Shown here one piece after another: positions 32,706 through 44,353 of a DNA stretch of 64,000 nt. Numbering within the stretch: position 1 is the stretch's first letter; each line of letters opens with the position of its first letter. The stretch covers positions 8,928,001 to 8,992,000 of the forward strand of contig OZ316893.1 in assembly GCA_973895155.1 (NCBI GenBank), given 5' to 3'. The notes beneath the pieces were generated by a model that was given only the letters and a program-made list of their open reading frames with translations, ran no database searches and had not been told where the DNA came from. Both the position numbers and the translations under genes were made by a program. Source of the DNA: Marsupella aquatica (Eukaryota > Marchantiophyta).

Positions 32706-33853
32706 TGTTGGCGACCATACTGGGGAAACTTGAGGCTAGTGTCAAAGATAAAAGGATATTGATGAGAGAAGAAGCTTGATAGAAAATAGAAGCAAAGGAA
32801 AAGTTGTTCACAATGGTAGGAGGAACTATGGAAGAGATGACTGAGATGTTTATGAGTTTGATGGAGGCTGAAGCACGAAGAGAGGCACCTGAGAACCAGA
32901 AGAAGGAGGAAGCAAGTCGTATGACCAAGTGCTTACAAGCTTTGCTAGCAAAGTTTGGGCAGTTCGACGGGAGAAGAGCAACCCGGTACTTGAAAGAGTA
33001 TTGGACAGAGGTAGCCATCCACAAGATCAGTGAGAAGGTTGCCATTCATGAATTTGCATCATTGGTGGAATCAGAATTGAAAGACATCATCACCAAGATT
33101 GCTGAAGGAGCCAAAGAGGATTGGAAAACATTTGAAATGAGGGTGAGAGAGGAGTTTCGATTTGAAGATCCAGATCGAGTTACTGCAGCCACGTTCCTTG
33201 GTTGGGTACAAGAGAAAAACAAGAAATTGGGACCTCAAGAATTATTGAGGGAATTCAATAGGCGCTACCATCAGCTATCTTCAAAAGATCTAACAATAAT
33301 CAATCTCAGAAGAGGGGGTCTTTTGATCCGTGCAGCTGATATACCTTTGAGGGTAGAGTTGGACAATGCTCTAGATGTTATTGCTCCAGATGCGGATGAA
33401 GTCACTTGGGATCAAGCAAAAGCTGCAATCCACAAGGTGACAAAGCAAAGGAGGAGAAGGGAGGTCGATCAAGAGGCGGAAGCTCCCATTCTAGACTTGA
33501 GAAAAGTCAGAGAAGAAAGCACTACTGATGGAGGAGAAAAAGAAGTCAAAAGCAGCATCACAGAAGGGGGCGACATAGCATCATTGACAGACATGATAGC
33601 AAAGCTTGCTCTTTCAATTCAAACCTTGGAGAACAAAAACCCTGGTGGAACATCACTAGCAGCCTTGAATAAAAACTGGAATTGTTTGTGGTGTGATAGC
33701 AAGGAGCATCACAGAAGGGATTGTGGAGAACTGACAGAAGCATTGCGACTTCGACATGTCAAGTTTGTGGAAGGGAAGATTGCATTTGTTGATTCTGGAG
33801 AGCCAATACCAATGAATGTGAACCGAGGAGGAATGAAGCAAATTGTGGAATAG
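32663..33853 (+). pseudogene. gag: gypsy gag (capsid/nucleocapsid)
   Basis: The open frame from the ATG at 32813 to TAG at 33851 encodes a capsid-like helical protein with a complete CCHC zinc knuckle, CLWCDSKEHHRRDC (C-x2-C-x4-H-x4-C). The same frame is open further upstream from the ATG at 32663, inside the LTR (MARCFLKNHIFPPDMLATIL), and is broken only by TGATAG at 32777-32782. The longer form is probably the original Gag. The terminal TAG is followed in the same frame by the protease ORF, so Gag-Pro may have been one frame, either read through or with a mutated sense codon. Confidence 0.8.
32707..32726 (+). other. Probable primer-binding site
   Basis: TTGGCGACCATACTGGGG begins 2-3 nt after the 5' LTR, where the tRNA primer site is expected. 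It resembles the TTGGCGCC-type sites of many plant LTR elements. The primer tRNA is not identified. Confidence 0.4.
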
Positions 33854-33856
33854 AGA

Positions 33857-35131
33857 ATGAGAGAGAAAGTTTCTAGTGCTGCAGCGATGTATGGTGATCC
33901 TTCTGTCTTCAGTCTTCAGGTTAAGAAGGATTTGCCTTCCATAGAACATCTTGATATTATTGAGAGGAAGAGACTAGCGGAAAGTATCCGGAGAAAATCC
34001 GGTTGGGATGTGCCTGTGTTGATCAACTCTATCACTGCGGAAGTAGGAGCAGCATGGAATGCTGCTGTGGAAGATAAGAGGAGGTATGAAGGCACTTCTA
34101 TGGAAGAAACCCAAAGGGGAGGAAAACAACAGAGACCCAAAGCAGGACCTCGCTTCACACGTCAAGCCAAAGAGAAAGGAGTTCGATTTGAGGAGCCTAA
34201 AGCGTCCACAAGCAAGAGTCAAGAAGAAATCTCCCATGGAAGCTCAATGGATACTGACACCCCAAAGAAAGGTGCTAAGAAGAGCCCAGGCTATTTGCTT
34301 ACTAGAGAGGTGGAGCAAACTATTGATCCAGAAGTGATTGCCGAGAAATTTTGGCAGCAAGAGGCTAGGGGGTTCACTAATGGAGAACTTTTTGGAAGTC
34401 TTCGTTTAGACTTACAAGGCAAGATCTTGGATAGGGCAAGAAGAAAAAGGGTTTACAAGGAGGGACCTCATGCACTAACTGCCAAGATTCTTAGCTATGA
34501 CTATGAAGATGATCTAGAAGATGACGAAGAAGAAGAAGAATTGGAGGGAAATGTATTTTGTGCTACCATGAGTCACCATGAAGCAACTTCAGGTATTCAT
34601 GGCAATGTAGCCCTACATGAGGTGGATTTGCGGGAAACAATCCGACCGTATTGGACAAGAGCTTGCCCGGAGATTGAGGTGCAATTGCTTGGTGCTGAAG
34701 GAGGAATTTGGGCACTCCTAGATTCAGGATCTGAGTTGAATCTAATGTCTAAAGAGACATACCAAAAAGGGCATTGGAAGATTGATTGTGACATCAAATG
34801 GAATGTCAATTCAGTGGGCACAAGGGCAAATCCCTTGTGGGGAGCATGTCCCGAGATCATGATCAAACTTGGGAATGTGGTAGAAGCTATCAATGTCTTT
34901 GTATTTGAAAAACTTCCATATCCTTTTATTCTTGGTGTTCCTTTCATCACGGAATTACGAGTAGAGACCATGGTACTTGACGATGGTACTCACATGGCAA
35001 AAGTGAAGAGCAAGGATGACTTGAAGAAGATTCAATTTCCCACACTTCGGCCAGGTAGTACAAGAGATCGTCGGGAATTAAGAACAATGGAGGAGTACAG
35101 GTCCGATCAGAGTATGAAGGGTTTCGACTAG
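33857..35131 (+). CDS. pro: gypsy protease region
   Basis: In frame with gag after its TAG. Contains a long basic/acidic linker and then a retroviral-type aspartic protease: active site WALLDSGSEL (catalytic Asp codon 34721-34723) and the C-terminal hydrophobic motif YPFILGVPFI. It ends at TAG 35129-35131; the following polymerase is in the -1 frame, so either a natural frameshift joins them or a base has been gained here. Confidence 0.75.
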   Translation: MREKVSSAAAMYGDPSVFSLQVKKDLPSIEHLDIIERKRLAESIRRKSGWDVPVLINSITAEVGAAWNAAVEDKRRYEGTSMEETQRGGKQQRPKAGPRFTRQAKEKGVRFEEPKASTSKSQEEISHGSSMDTDTPKKGAKKSPGYLLTREVEQTIDPEVIAEKFWQQEARGFTNGELFGSLRLDLQGKILDRARRKRVYKEGPHALTAKILSYDYEDDLEDDEEEEELEGNVFCATMSHHEATSGIHGNVALHEVDLRETIRPYWTRACPEIEVQLLGAEGGIWALLDSGSELNLMSKETYQKGHWKIDCDIKWNVNSVGTRANPLWGACPEIMIKLGNVVEAINVFVFEKLPYPFILGVPFITELRVETMVLDDGTHMAKVKSKDDLKKIQFPTLRPGSTRDRRELRTMEEYRSDQSMKGFD

Positions 35132-38100
35132 GCGTCCCGCTAAGAGAAGCGAGCAGGCAGGACGCCAAGCCTTTAGTCTCGTCTATGGAGGTTCATTCCT
35201 CTTTTGTTGGTGTGAGTAGGACTAGTGAAGTGAGCTATTTTCATAAAGGTGGTGTGAAGAGGCGAGCTCAGAAGATGTTGGAAAAGAAAGAAAACGATTT
35301 GTTCACATTAGGAGTGTTGAAGGTTGAAGAGAGAATAGAAGGAGTACTAGAGGAAAGGGGATTACCACCCTCTCTTCGAGAGATTATTGGAGACATTGAG
35401 GAAGAAAATGGAGAAGTGGAGGTGGAAAGGGATGTGTATGGTTACATTGAGCACTTTGCAGAAGTACACACAAAGTACAAAACAATGGACAAGAAGGTGC
35501 GACCTGCAGCAGTTCCCTTGCCATCTGAGGCTAAGGAAATATTGAAGTGAGCAAAGGAGGAGCCAAGTCTTAGAGATCATACTAAGATTGGGCATAAATT
35601 CACTGAGGAGACGTTGCTCAAATTAAAGGTTGGTGATAAGGGTTTACTAGAGGAAGAGAGAAGAGCCTTCAAGGAGATGATCATCAAACATGAAAAGGCC
35701 TTTTCTTTTTCCATTGGAGAGATTGGGTGTGCTGATCCAAGGGAGATCACACCAATGGTAATCTTCACTGTTCCACATGTTCCTTGGAACCTTAAGCCAA
35801 TTCCTGTGCCACGAGCACTGATGCCTAAATTGGTGGAGTTACTCAAGGAGAAGTTAGATGCCAAAATCCTTGAGAGATCAAACGCTCCGTACTCAAATCG
35901 GTGGTTCACGGTGAGAAAGAAGAATGGAAAGCTAAGGTTCATTCAAGACATGCAGCCACCAAACAAGGTCACCATAAGGAATGTGGGCACAGGACCTGTG
36001 GTGGATGAGTTTGCTGAGGAGTTTGCTGGGAGAGCAATCTACTCCATTGGCGACTTATACTCAAGGTATGATCAGTTTCAGCTTGCCCAAGATAGCAGAG
36101 ACATTACTGCTATGAGAACGCCACTAGGGTTGTTGAGAATGTGCACCCTTCCTCAAGGTGCAACTAACTCAGTGGCCCATATGCAAAATGCCATGAATAG
36201 GATTTTGCAACCGTTTGTTCCAAAGAAGACTAGACCTTTTCTTGATGACATCCCCATAAAAGGGTGTTTGTACAAGGAGAGGGATCAAACACTTAGAGGA
36301 GATGGTCTAAGACAGTTTGTGTGGGAGCACTTACAAGATGTGGGAGCTATTCTACAAAGACTCAAGGAAGTAGGAGTAACTCTATCTGGAGAGAAGTCAG
36401 CTTTCGGGTTACAAGAGATCATGGTAGTAGGGCAAGTTTGTGGCCCTTATGGAAGAAGCCCATGTGAAGCAAAAGTGGATGCCATCAAGGATATGGAAAA
36501 CTGCAGAACTACCTCAGAGGTAAGGAGATTTCTTGGGGCCTGCATCTTCTACAGAATATGGATACCACATTTTGCTCACATTGCAGAACCTCTCTATGAT
36601 CTTCTAAGGAAGAATGTGAGGTTTGTATGGAGTGCAGGCCATACAAAGGCTATGCAACAATTGAAAGAAGCTTTGACTAGCTCACCGGTATTACGACCTC
36701 TGAAGTACAATGGTATTGACCCAATAATTGTGACCATTGACTCAAGTCCTCATGCATCTGGATGGGCAGTTGGGCAAGATGAGGAAGGACAAAGGTTTGC
36801 CGCACGGTTTGGGGCAAAAATATTTACAGAAAGACAGAGGCATTATCCTCAAGTAAAACGAGAGTTGTGGGGTGCGAAGGTAGCACTTCGCCAAGAAAGA
36901 GACTATTTGATAGGAGCAAATGTAATACTGGAGACAGATTGCCTACCCTTGTTGGGAATGATAGCCAATTGTGATACTCCAGATATTGCAATGCTTCGAT
37001 GGATAGCATTCATCAGAATGTTTAATCCTGAGTTAAAGCACATTGCTGGGAGAGATAATCCAGTAGCTGATATGCTTTCCCGAGCTCGCTATAGGGACGA
37101 GGAGGACCAAGGAATGTGCCTTCATAGTACATATGGAGAAGATGAAGAGGAATTGAGGTTTGAAGAGGAAGCTTATTCTGGGGAATTGTTACAGATAGGA
37201 CGTTACCTTGCCACCTTGCAGAAAGATTCAACATGGAGTAAGCAAGACTTCAACAAAATTCGGAAGAAGTCTTACCAGTTCATGATAAGAGGTGGATCCC
37301 TTTGGAAGCATCCAAAGAAGAAGGGGCACATACTTCTAAGGGTCATTGGTAGAGATGAAGAGAAACACAAAATTTTGCATGACTTACATGATTCCGACGT
37401 GGCAGGACATAAGGGGCGAGAAGCTACTTACGAAAGGATTCGAAGACTATATAGGTGGCAAGGAATGTATGTAGATGTAAGCAAGTATGTGGAAACTTGC
37501 AAAGTGTGTCAACTCTACTCGAAGGTGAAGCATAGAGATGGACTAAAACCCACGTACCCTCTTTCCCTACACTACCAATGGGCTGTAGATGTGGTACACA
37601 TGCCGAGAGGAGTAAGAGGAGCCAAGTACCTTGTCTTGGCTATTGAGGACCGCTCCTCTTACATTGAAGGTAGAGCCTTGACAACAAATAAGACCGAGGC
37701 GATATGTAGATTTGTATTGGAGGACATCATTGCAAGGTATGGATGCTTTGATCGCATGAGGGCAGACAGAGGGGAGCTCAATGCAGAGGAAGCAGTCGCA
37801 TTTTTCAGGAAGTTTAGGGTGAATCTCAAATTGACAACTACTTACAATCCTGAAGGTAATGGCAAGAGTGAACGGGGACACCAACCAATAGTGAATGCCT
37901 TGATTAAGGAATGCAAGGGAAGAATCTCACTTTGGCCAAATTTCCTTTCCCTAGCACTTATGGCACACCGAACAACTTGCACATCGGTAACAGGATATGC
38001 ACCTTCAGAGTTGATCAATGGTCAACTTCCACTCATGCCAATAGAAGAAAATATTAACAGTTGGAGGGCAATAGAGTGGGAGGATGGTGTATCTCAAGAG

Positions 38101-38556
38101 GATTTGATTCTTCGTCGCATAGAACAGTTTGATCACACTCCTACAAAGATCCAGGGCGCTATTAAACAATTGAAGCAAAAGAGAATGGCTAACAAATCCC
38201 GCTTTGACAAGTCCCATCGATTGAGACCCAAGACAATCCAAGAAGAGGATTGAGTCTTAGTCTCTGAAGGCGGTCTCGGACAAGATCACTCCTCGATCAA
38301 GAAATTTGCACAACGTTGGAGGGGCCCATTTGTGATAGTTACTACTCACCCAAATTCCACTTACACTCTCCGTGAATTGGATGGAGCAATTCATCGTGTG
38401 CCTTATGCAGGAAAAAGAGTGAAAATATTCAAAAGGCAAACACGTTTTTTAGAGGAAGATCCCATCGATTCAGACCAAGAAGAGGAAGAAGAGGAAGAAG
38501 AGGAAGAAGAAGATGAAGAACCTGAAAAGCAAGAGGAAGAAATATTCATTGAGTGA
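35128..38556 (+). pseudogene. pol: gypsy pol: reverse transcriptase, RNase H, integrase
   Basis: One frame, broken by TGA at 35548 and 38251, both at places where tryptophan is expected (before AKEEPSLRDHTKIGHKFT and before VLVSEGG). Reverse transcriptase: APYSNRWFTVRKKNG, LRFIQDMQPPNK, LPQGATNSVAHM and active site FLDDIPIKG (36238). RNase H: TIDSSPHASGW, QVKRELWG, ETDCLPLLGM. Integrase: an HHCC zinc domain (HDLHDSDVAGHKG, then CKVC) and the D,D35E triad at 37588, 37765 and 37870. The C-terminus (38332-38553) has a SH3-like stretch and then a run of glutamates instead of a recognisable chromodomain. All catalytic residues are intact. Confidence 0.9.
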
Positions 38557-38629
38557 AGTACAAGATTAGTAGGGGTGACTATTAAGTGTGGTCCAGACCG
38601 GAGGTTGCACAGGTTTAGTAAGGGTGATA

Positions 38630-40079
38630 TGTCGTGGGGATTCTTTGTTTAGTAAGTTCCTTCTAAGTATAGCTTAGTAGTATAGGATAGTAGTTTGAAT
38701 TCTCGCATTATATGCAGTCTACAGTGTACATGCTATAGTGTATGATCTGCAGTGTGCATGCTACAGTGTACGATCTACAGTGTGCATGTTACAGTGTACA
38801 ATCTACAGTATGCATGCTACAATGTACGATCTACAGTGTGCGTGCTACAGTGTACGATCTACAGTGTGCATGTTACAATGTACGATCTACAGTATGCATG
38901 CTACAGTGTGCATGCTACAGTGTACTGTCTACAGTTGCTCCACTCACGTAACTACAGTACTAGCACACTTACTTGCCTTGGATGTGTGACACATGACTTC
39001 CATCCGTATGCCATGCTTGATCCGTGTGCTTGAGGTGTGAGCACTATAAATAAAGAGGAGAGGGGCTCTCTCCCCTCACTCCCCATTTTTCGTCAACTAA
39101 GTTGTGAAGCCTTAAAAACCCATTGGACTTGATGCTCTCTTCTATGATTATAACCCTTATGAAGTAGACCCACTCATGCACTCTTGCTTGGAGCTTCGGC
39201 TCGGCCAGGGATATTTTGTATGAGTCGGACCTTCAGAAAGTGTTGTCATTTGATAGGAGATGGTTATTAAATTCTAAAGAGTTGAAAAGTGCTCAATAAT
39301 GCCTTGACATCATATGCTCCTGTTTTTTGGTGAAATCCTTATGAAGTAGACCCACTCATGCACTCTTGCTTAGAGCTTTGGCTCGGCCAGGGATATTTTG
39401 TATGAGTTGGACCTTCAGATAGTATTTTCATTCAAAAGAAGATCAACCTATTAAGATAAACATCTGCATGTATATACTTGGAGTTAACTCAATGCATAGT
39501 ATTTGTTTGAAATGAATGATCTTTTTGTTGAATGATTCTATATCTTTCCATTAAAAATGAAAATTAGTTGGATGGAATATTTGACAGTAAGATAATGCCC
39601 AGACCAGTACCTATTCTTTCTCTCCCTAATCCTTTCCTTATTAGAATTCATGTACTCCAAAAAGAGATAATGCGTCAGCATATGACTTTTCACTTTGGAG
39701 AAGCATTTGCAACTGCGATGTTAAATTCAATAGAGCCAATTGTGTACCCTTATGTAGTTTACGAGCAGGATTGGGCTTGCACAATTTTTATCTTGTATTG
39801 AGATGGATCTCAACAAACCTCCCTCCGATGAACCTCCCGTTTCTTTCTCATTGGGAGATATTCGTTTTGTAACTCGACCCAAGGTAGCTGCCAAGGAGGC
39901 AATAGTCCGTAGGTATGGAGAAAAGGGTTATGATGTTGTGCTTTCATCCACGGAACCGTTCCTTGTGATGTCTGCTACCCAGTCTAGAATAGTAATCATG
40001 ATCTTAACTTAAGTTCTCTTTTGACACTAGCAGCCATAGGCCCGGTGCTTCCTCAAGAACCACATTTTCCCCCCAGACA
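38630..40079 (+). repeat. 3' LTR of the gypsy element
   Basis: 1450 bp, almost identical to the 5' LTR. It is shorter mainly through fewer minisatellite units (38714-38936). The ATG at the gag start is changed to ATAG (CCATAGGCCCGG against CCATGGCCCGG). It is preceded by a short purine-rich stretch, AGTAAGGGTGATA, the likely polypurine tract. Confidence 0.92.
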
Positions 40080-40385
40080 TCGGTCACCGAATTGATATGT
40101 AGACGCAAAATACAGTCACCGATTTCAAGTCGCTAAAAACATCTAACTTTGTCACTATGAAAAGATATGTGAAAGCAACAGAGCACCAAGACTGAGTAGA
40201 GTACAACCATTTGACTATTCGAACGATTGTGTACAGGTATGAGGATTATAGACCGGCAATATGCTAACTATGTACACACAGCAATAGCGGAAATTATGAT
40301 GAAAGACGAGAAAACATCGGACTTAGGTACCCATCCTTCTACAAAATCATTCTCAATTTATTGTCAAAGTTCACCCTTTTATATC

Positions 40386-40636
40386 CTCTCCTTTCTGAAT
40401 TCCAATTCGAGGTTGGACATCCTCTCGTCAGCTGGTCTCCACCCTTTTAGCTGCTCTTCACGCGAACCAAAGGCAACGCCTCTGGATTCCTCAAATACTA
40501 TGAATGATGCATTGAAATGAAACAGGTTCGTGAATTCTAAAGGCTGTCATCTCGGTTCGTGTGAAGAGCAGCTGAAATGGTGGAGACCAGCTGACAAGAG
40601 GATGTCCAAACTCGAATTGGAATTCGGAAAGGAGAG
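40386..40636. repeat. Near-perfect inverted repeat with 83-bp arms
   Basis: The left arm (40386-40468) begins CTCTCCTTTCTGAATTCC and ends CACGCGAACC. The right arm (40554-40636) is its reverse complement with few mismatches, beginning GGTTCGTGTGAAGAGCAGCT. The loop is about 85 bp. Transcripts would fold into a long hairpin. No protein is encoded. Confidence 0.88.
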
Positions 40637-40669
40637 GAGAGGCAGGTGCAATTGTGCAAATTAATGCCA

Positions 40670-41480
40670 TAGGCCGTAGCAGCCGTACTCCAATAATTGG
40701 TCAGTTCATTTCACTATCAGAAGATTGATTCACGCAACGGAGCACCGACATATTCAATAATAATAAAGTTGGGAGGACCTGAAAATTTGACCTGAGAGTG
40801 CCGTTGCTTGAATAAACCTTCTCATAATGAAATAAACTATGTTCAAGTTCTAATCAGGACCCATTTTTGGGGTAGGCAAATGTATTGGCATTGGCCTCGG
40901 TTCCCATGCAAATGAATGTCATTGGCCGTAGCAGCTGCGCTACTTGAAGTTGAGCATAGTTTATTTGACTATGAGACAATTTATGAAAGCATCGGATCGA
41001 TGACATACTCAGTAATTTTCTGGTCGAAGGACCTAAAAATTTAACCTGAGAGTGCCGTTGCTTTCATAAACGTTCTCATAATGAAATAAACTCTGTTCAA
41101 CTTCAAGTTGTAATGAGTGCCCATTTTTGGGGTGGGAAAAGGAGTACGCGTTGGCCTTGGTTTGCATGCGCATGAATGTCATTGGCCGTAGCAGCTGCGC
41201 TACTTGAAGTTGAACAGAGTTTATTTGAGTACGAGAGAAGTTGTGAAACCAACGGATCGACGACATACTCAATAATTTTCTGGTCGAAGGACCTGAAAAT
41301 TTGTCCTGAGAGTGCATTTGCTTTCAGAACTTCTCTTGTACTCAAATAAACTCCGTTCAACTTCAAGTTGTAATGAGAGCCCATTTTTGTGGTGGGCAAA
41401 GGAGTAGGCGTTGGCCTCAGTTTGCATGCGCATGAATGTCATTGGCCGTAGCAGCAATAGCGGAAAAAATGATGAAAGAC
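40670..41480. repeat. Foldback satellite, 260-bp monomers
   Basis: CCATTTTTG(G/T)GGT recurs at 40861, 41121 and 41381, a spacing of 260 bp each. Each monomer contains AAATAAACTCTGTTCAACTT and its inverse AAGTTGAACAGAGTTTATTT, so every unit folds back. GGCCGTAGCAGCTGCGCTAC is shared. A segment ATGATGAAAGAC through CATCCTTCTACAAAATCATT occurs just before the array (about 40290-40360) and just after it (about 41468-41530). Confidence 0.85.
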
Positions 41481-42166
41481 AGGAAAAGTGAGTGGACTTA
41501 GGTATACATCCTTCTACAAAATCATTCTCAACTTGGGCGGCTAAAACCATTGCGATGTTGACTTTGTTGAACTCATTGTGCTACACGATCTTCTTTTGGA
41601 AATGATTTCAGAGAAGGATCAGTACCTGAGTCCACTGTGCTACCGTCTCTCATCACGTCTATTTACAACCATCAAATTACGACCATCAAATTGGTCTCGA
41701 AGCTCCGTTTCTTTCACAAACCTTCTCATGTAGGCAAATTTCTGTGAGTTTACTTTGTAATTATGCCCGCGACCGGTGTACATAACCTAAGGCGCTGACA
41801 TACCTGTAAACATCTATACTGAACAACATTCCCACTCTTTCAATCATTAGAATCCTAATTTGTTACGGTGCCATTTTGTGTGTCCAAAAATATGATTGTG
41901 AGCCCAACAATATGCTTCCAAAACCTATGGCTGATTGGAGGATGGAGTATTCTTACGAAAATACACATTCTCCAAAAGGCGACGCCATGCCCCCAATGAA
42001 AAATATATGTACTCAATGGGATATGCAATGTAATGTCACTCCAAAATCTCTTTACCAATTACAAGTTGAAAATAATTGTCAAAGAGGATATGCCGCTTCT
42101 ATTTTAACAAAAGGTCTCTAATAGTAAGTGCATGAAAATAACATCAAAATGTAGAGACTATTGGTT
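41481..42166 (+). other. Spacer with one unassigned ORF
   Basis: A plus-strand open frame ends at 42119-42121. From the ATG at 41912 it reads MLPKPMADWRMEYSYE and ends YAASILTKGL; the composition is protein-like but matches nothing I know. It converges on the RING-like gene, whose last codon is 45 bp away. It may be a fragment of another cargo gene or chance. Confidence 0.25.
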
Positions 42167-44119
42167 TCAGTTCCTTTTGTTGTTGTTGTCGTCGATGGCT
42201 TTTGTTTTCACCTCTGCCTGTTGTTGACATCGTCGATGGCGCCGAATGGATCGTTGCAAATTTTGCTCATCTATTGATGGTTGGTTGGCTGCCGCATATT
42301 GTTTCCACTCATAAAGTCGACCACTGAATAACAATCTGTCAAATTCTCCATCTGACAAATTATATTCATTGATTGTGAAATGTTCAATGGAGTTTCATCT
42401 ATTTGCATCGCAAGTATAGTCTCTTTAGTCATTTCTTCAGTGTTTTGTTGAGTCTCCATTGATGTCATTTGCTTCAACAACCCTCGTTGCTCATACTCGC
42501 GTTCATGAAATGGTGTGCGACACCAATATTTTTGGCTTTTCTTCAACTATTTAGACAAGCAAGCATGATGCCATATATGACCGCATGTTCCCAACATGGA
42601 AACAGATTCAGGGCCCCAAGGATATAGGCACCAAGTACACTTGTCGTCTTTTTCACAAACAAATGCTGCCATAGTTTCATCCTTTTTTCACTTATAAAAA
42701 AACCTCTCAATACCTCCTGCGTCAACCTCCACATCTGGGAAAAGATTGCTGTGCCCTGTAGGATCTATGATTTGCATGTGAACAAAATTTGGCGATGATA
42801 ATTCTCCTTCCCCTTTGTTTGACCCCATCCCCAAAGCACCATTGTTAAATTCTTGCACCTCTTCATGAAGATTTGATATGATGACTGCTTGCATTGTAAG
42901 TTCACTTTTAAGATCATTAATGATCTTGTCCTTCTCCTCAAGTTGTGCCAGTTCATTGCATTGAAGTTCTTTTTCAGCAAGTTGTTTTGTCAACTTATTG
43001 ATTTCTTCCATCTTGTCAAACAATTGACACTTGTACAACATCACTTCAAAATTGGTCGTCGGCTCGGTCTGCTTCTTCTCTAGTGATCTCATCTTTAAAT
43101 CAGCTTGTTGCAATTGCGACTTAAACTTTTTGATGCTGCCACATTCACATAGCTCCACTACATACTTCGTGCGGAGATTTGTCTCAATCACCTCAACAAC
43201 ATCTGCCCCCAAGCTCTTGCATATGTTGTGCAGGTTGAACTTATCCTTGTTAGCATCAGTAACATTGTTGTTCTTTGCATGTGGAGTTCTACTCCCAACA
43301 CCTACAAGAATTGGTTTTTTGGTGTGCGTGGACTCCACATTGGTTGGTGGTGCTGCACAGTCAGGCATGGAGACTCGGGGAAGTACAGCCGCTTTCCCCT
43401 TCTCATGCGCATAATTATCCCTCCCCAGTCTCATCTAGCTTTCTTTTGGATCCCTTTTTGGAAGTCTCCATGGAAGGGTCCTTTGCAATAATTGTATTCC
43501 TATTCGTTGCAATCGCAACCACTGATGGATGCACCTGATGAGTCAGCTTGCCAACAATGTTTTCCCAATGATAATCCACCTTCCACTTGAGAATAAATTC
43601 AACAATCAGACATCGGATAAAAGGAGGATAAACGGAACTCATTTTCGTTTGGGCTTTGTGTGGAGCAAACTCTTGATATCGTTGCTGCCAATGTGATTTA
43701 ACACCTGCATGTGTTACTTTGGACATGGTAAAATTTTTTTGCGCCCATGATCTTGTTGCCCAAAGATCCGGATCGTGAAAAACTTTTTGTGCTAATGGCC
43801 AAAAGTCTTTCTTTGGCATCAACATCTCCAATTCCTTTGCATTCATAGGCCATTCGTCATGGGGAGGATTTACATTAGGCGTTAATATACTCCATTCATC
43901 CTTCATACCCTCATCTTCCCATCTTCTTGTGTTTGGCGCCGGTGTTCCATCAACCTTGGGTTTAGCCTCATAGTGAATGCCAATGGTTGTAAGATTATCC
44001 AACACAGTATTACGAAGAGCTTCATCGTCACAATAGGATCCTTGACCATCTTGCATGGTAGGATGTTGTGTTGTGAACTCTTTGTCTTCATCATCAGAAG
44101 ACAATTCCCATCGTACCAT
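42167..44119 (-). pseudogene. Cargo gene: coiled-coil protein with RING-like C-terminus, broken
   Basis: Read on the minus strand from the ATG at 44119 (MVRWELSSDDEDKEF). An N-terminal region of about 230 residues of unknown family, rich in Trp and His, runs to 43415. A one-base frameshift in a G-rich run near 43420 joins it to a region with strong coiled coil (about 42830-43110; heptads such as LTKQLAEKELQCNELAQLEE). After a TGA at 42688 the frame gives CTWCLYPWGPESVSMLGTCG and then HIWHHACLSK, stop, LKKSQKYWCRTPF: the Cys/His spacing of a RING finger. The TAG (42543-42545) stands where RING domains have Trp. A last frameshift near 42350 precedes a Gln/Arg-rich end. RING-type E3 ligase activity is an inference from spacing only. 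Confidence 0.55.
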
Positions 44120-44353
44120 GTTTGCGATGTGTACAAAAGGTCTACGATATTTGACAATGTACAAACACATTTAGCACAATTTTGGGCATTCATGACAAAG
44201 TTTGATAGAATATTATGAACAAAATACAGAACATTGTAATTGACATACAATGAATAAATATATAATCCTTAAGGTGACCTTTACAAAACTATGTAAACCC
44301 TAATCTCTAAGATATGGACTGTTGTGCAAATGCAATGTGCAATCTGGAAACGT

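Larger units (their letters stand above)
31215..40079 (+). mobile_element. Ty3/gypsy LTR retrotransposon, 8.9 kb, nested
   Basis: Two LTRs (31215-32705 and 38630-40079) in direct orientation both begin TGTCGTGGGG and end CCCCAGACA. TCGG lies on both sides of the element (31211-31214 and 40080-40083); counting the terminal A, ATCGG. The order gag, protease, reverse transcriptase, RNase H, integrase is that of Ty3/gypsy. The LTRs are nearly identical apart from minisatellite length and scattered transitions, so insertion was recent. All reading frames carry a few stops, so this copy is defective though its enzymes look well preserved. Confidence 0.93.

Noticed and set aside
35548-38253. UGA recoded as tryptophan
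   Set aside because: The cellular genes in this window use UGA as a normal stop (e.g. the penta-EF-hand gene ends in TGA); mutation by deamination explains the transposon cases better.
31215-40079. Endogenous pararetrovirus or retrovirus
   Set aside because: LTRs with gag-pol order protease-RT-RNase H-integrase and no envelope or movement protein make it a Ty3/gypsy retrotransposon.
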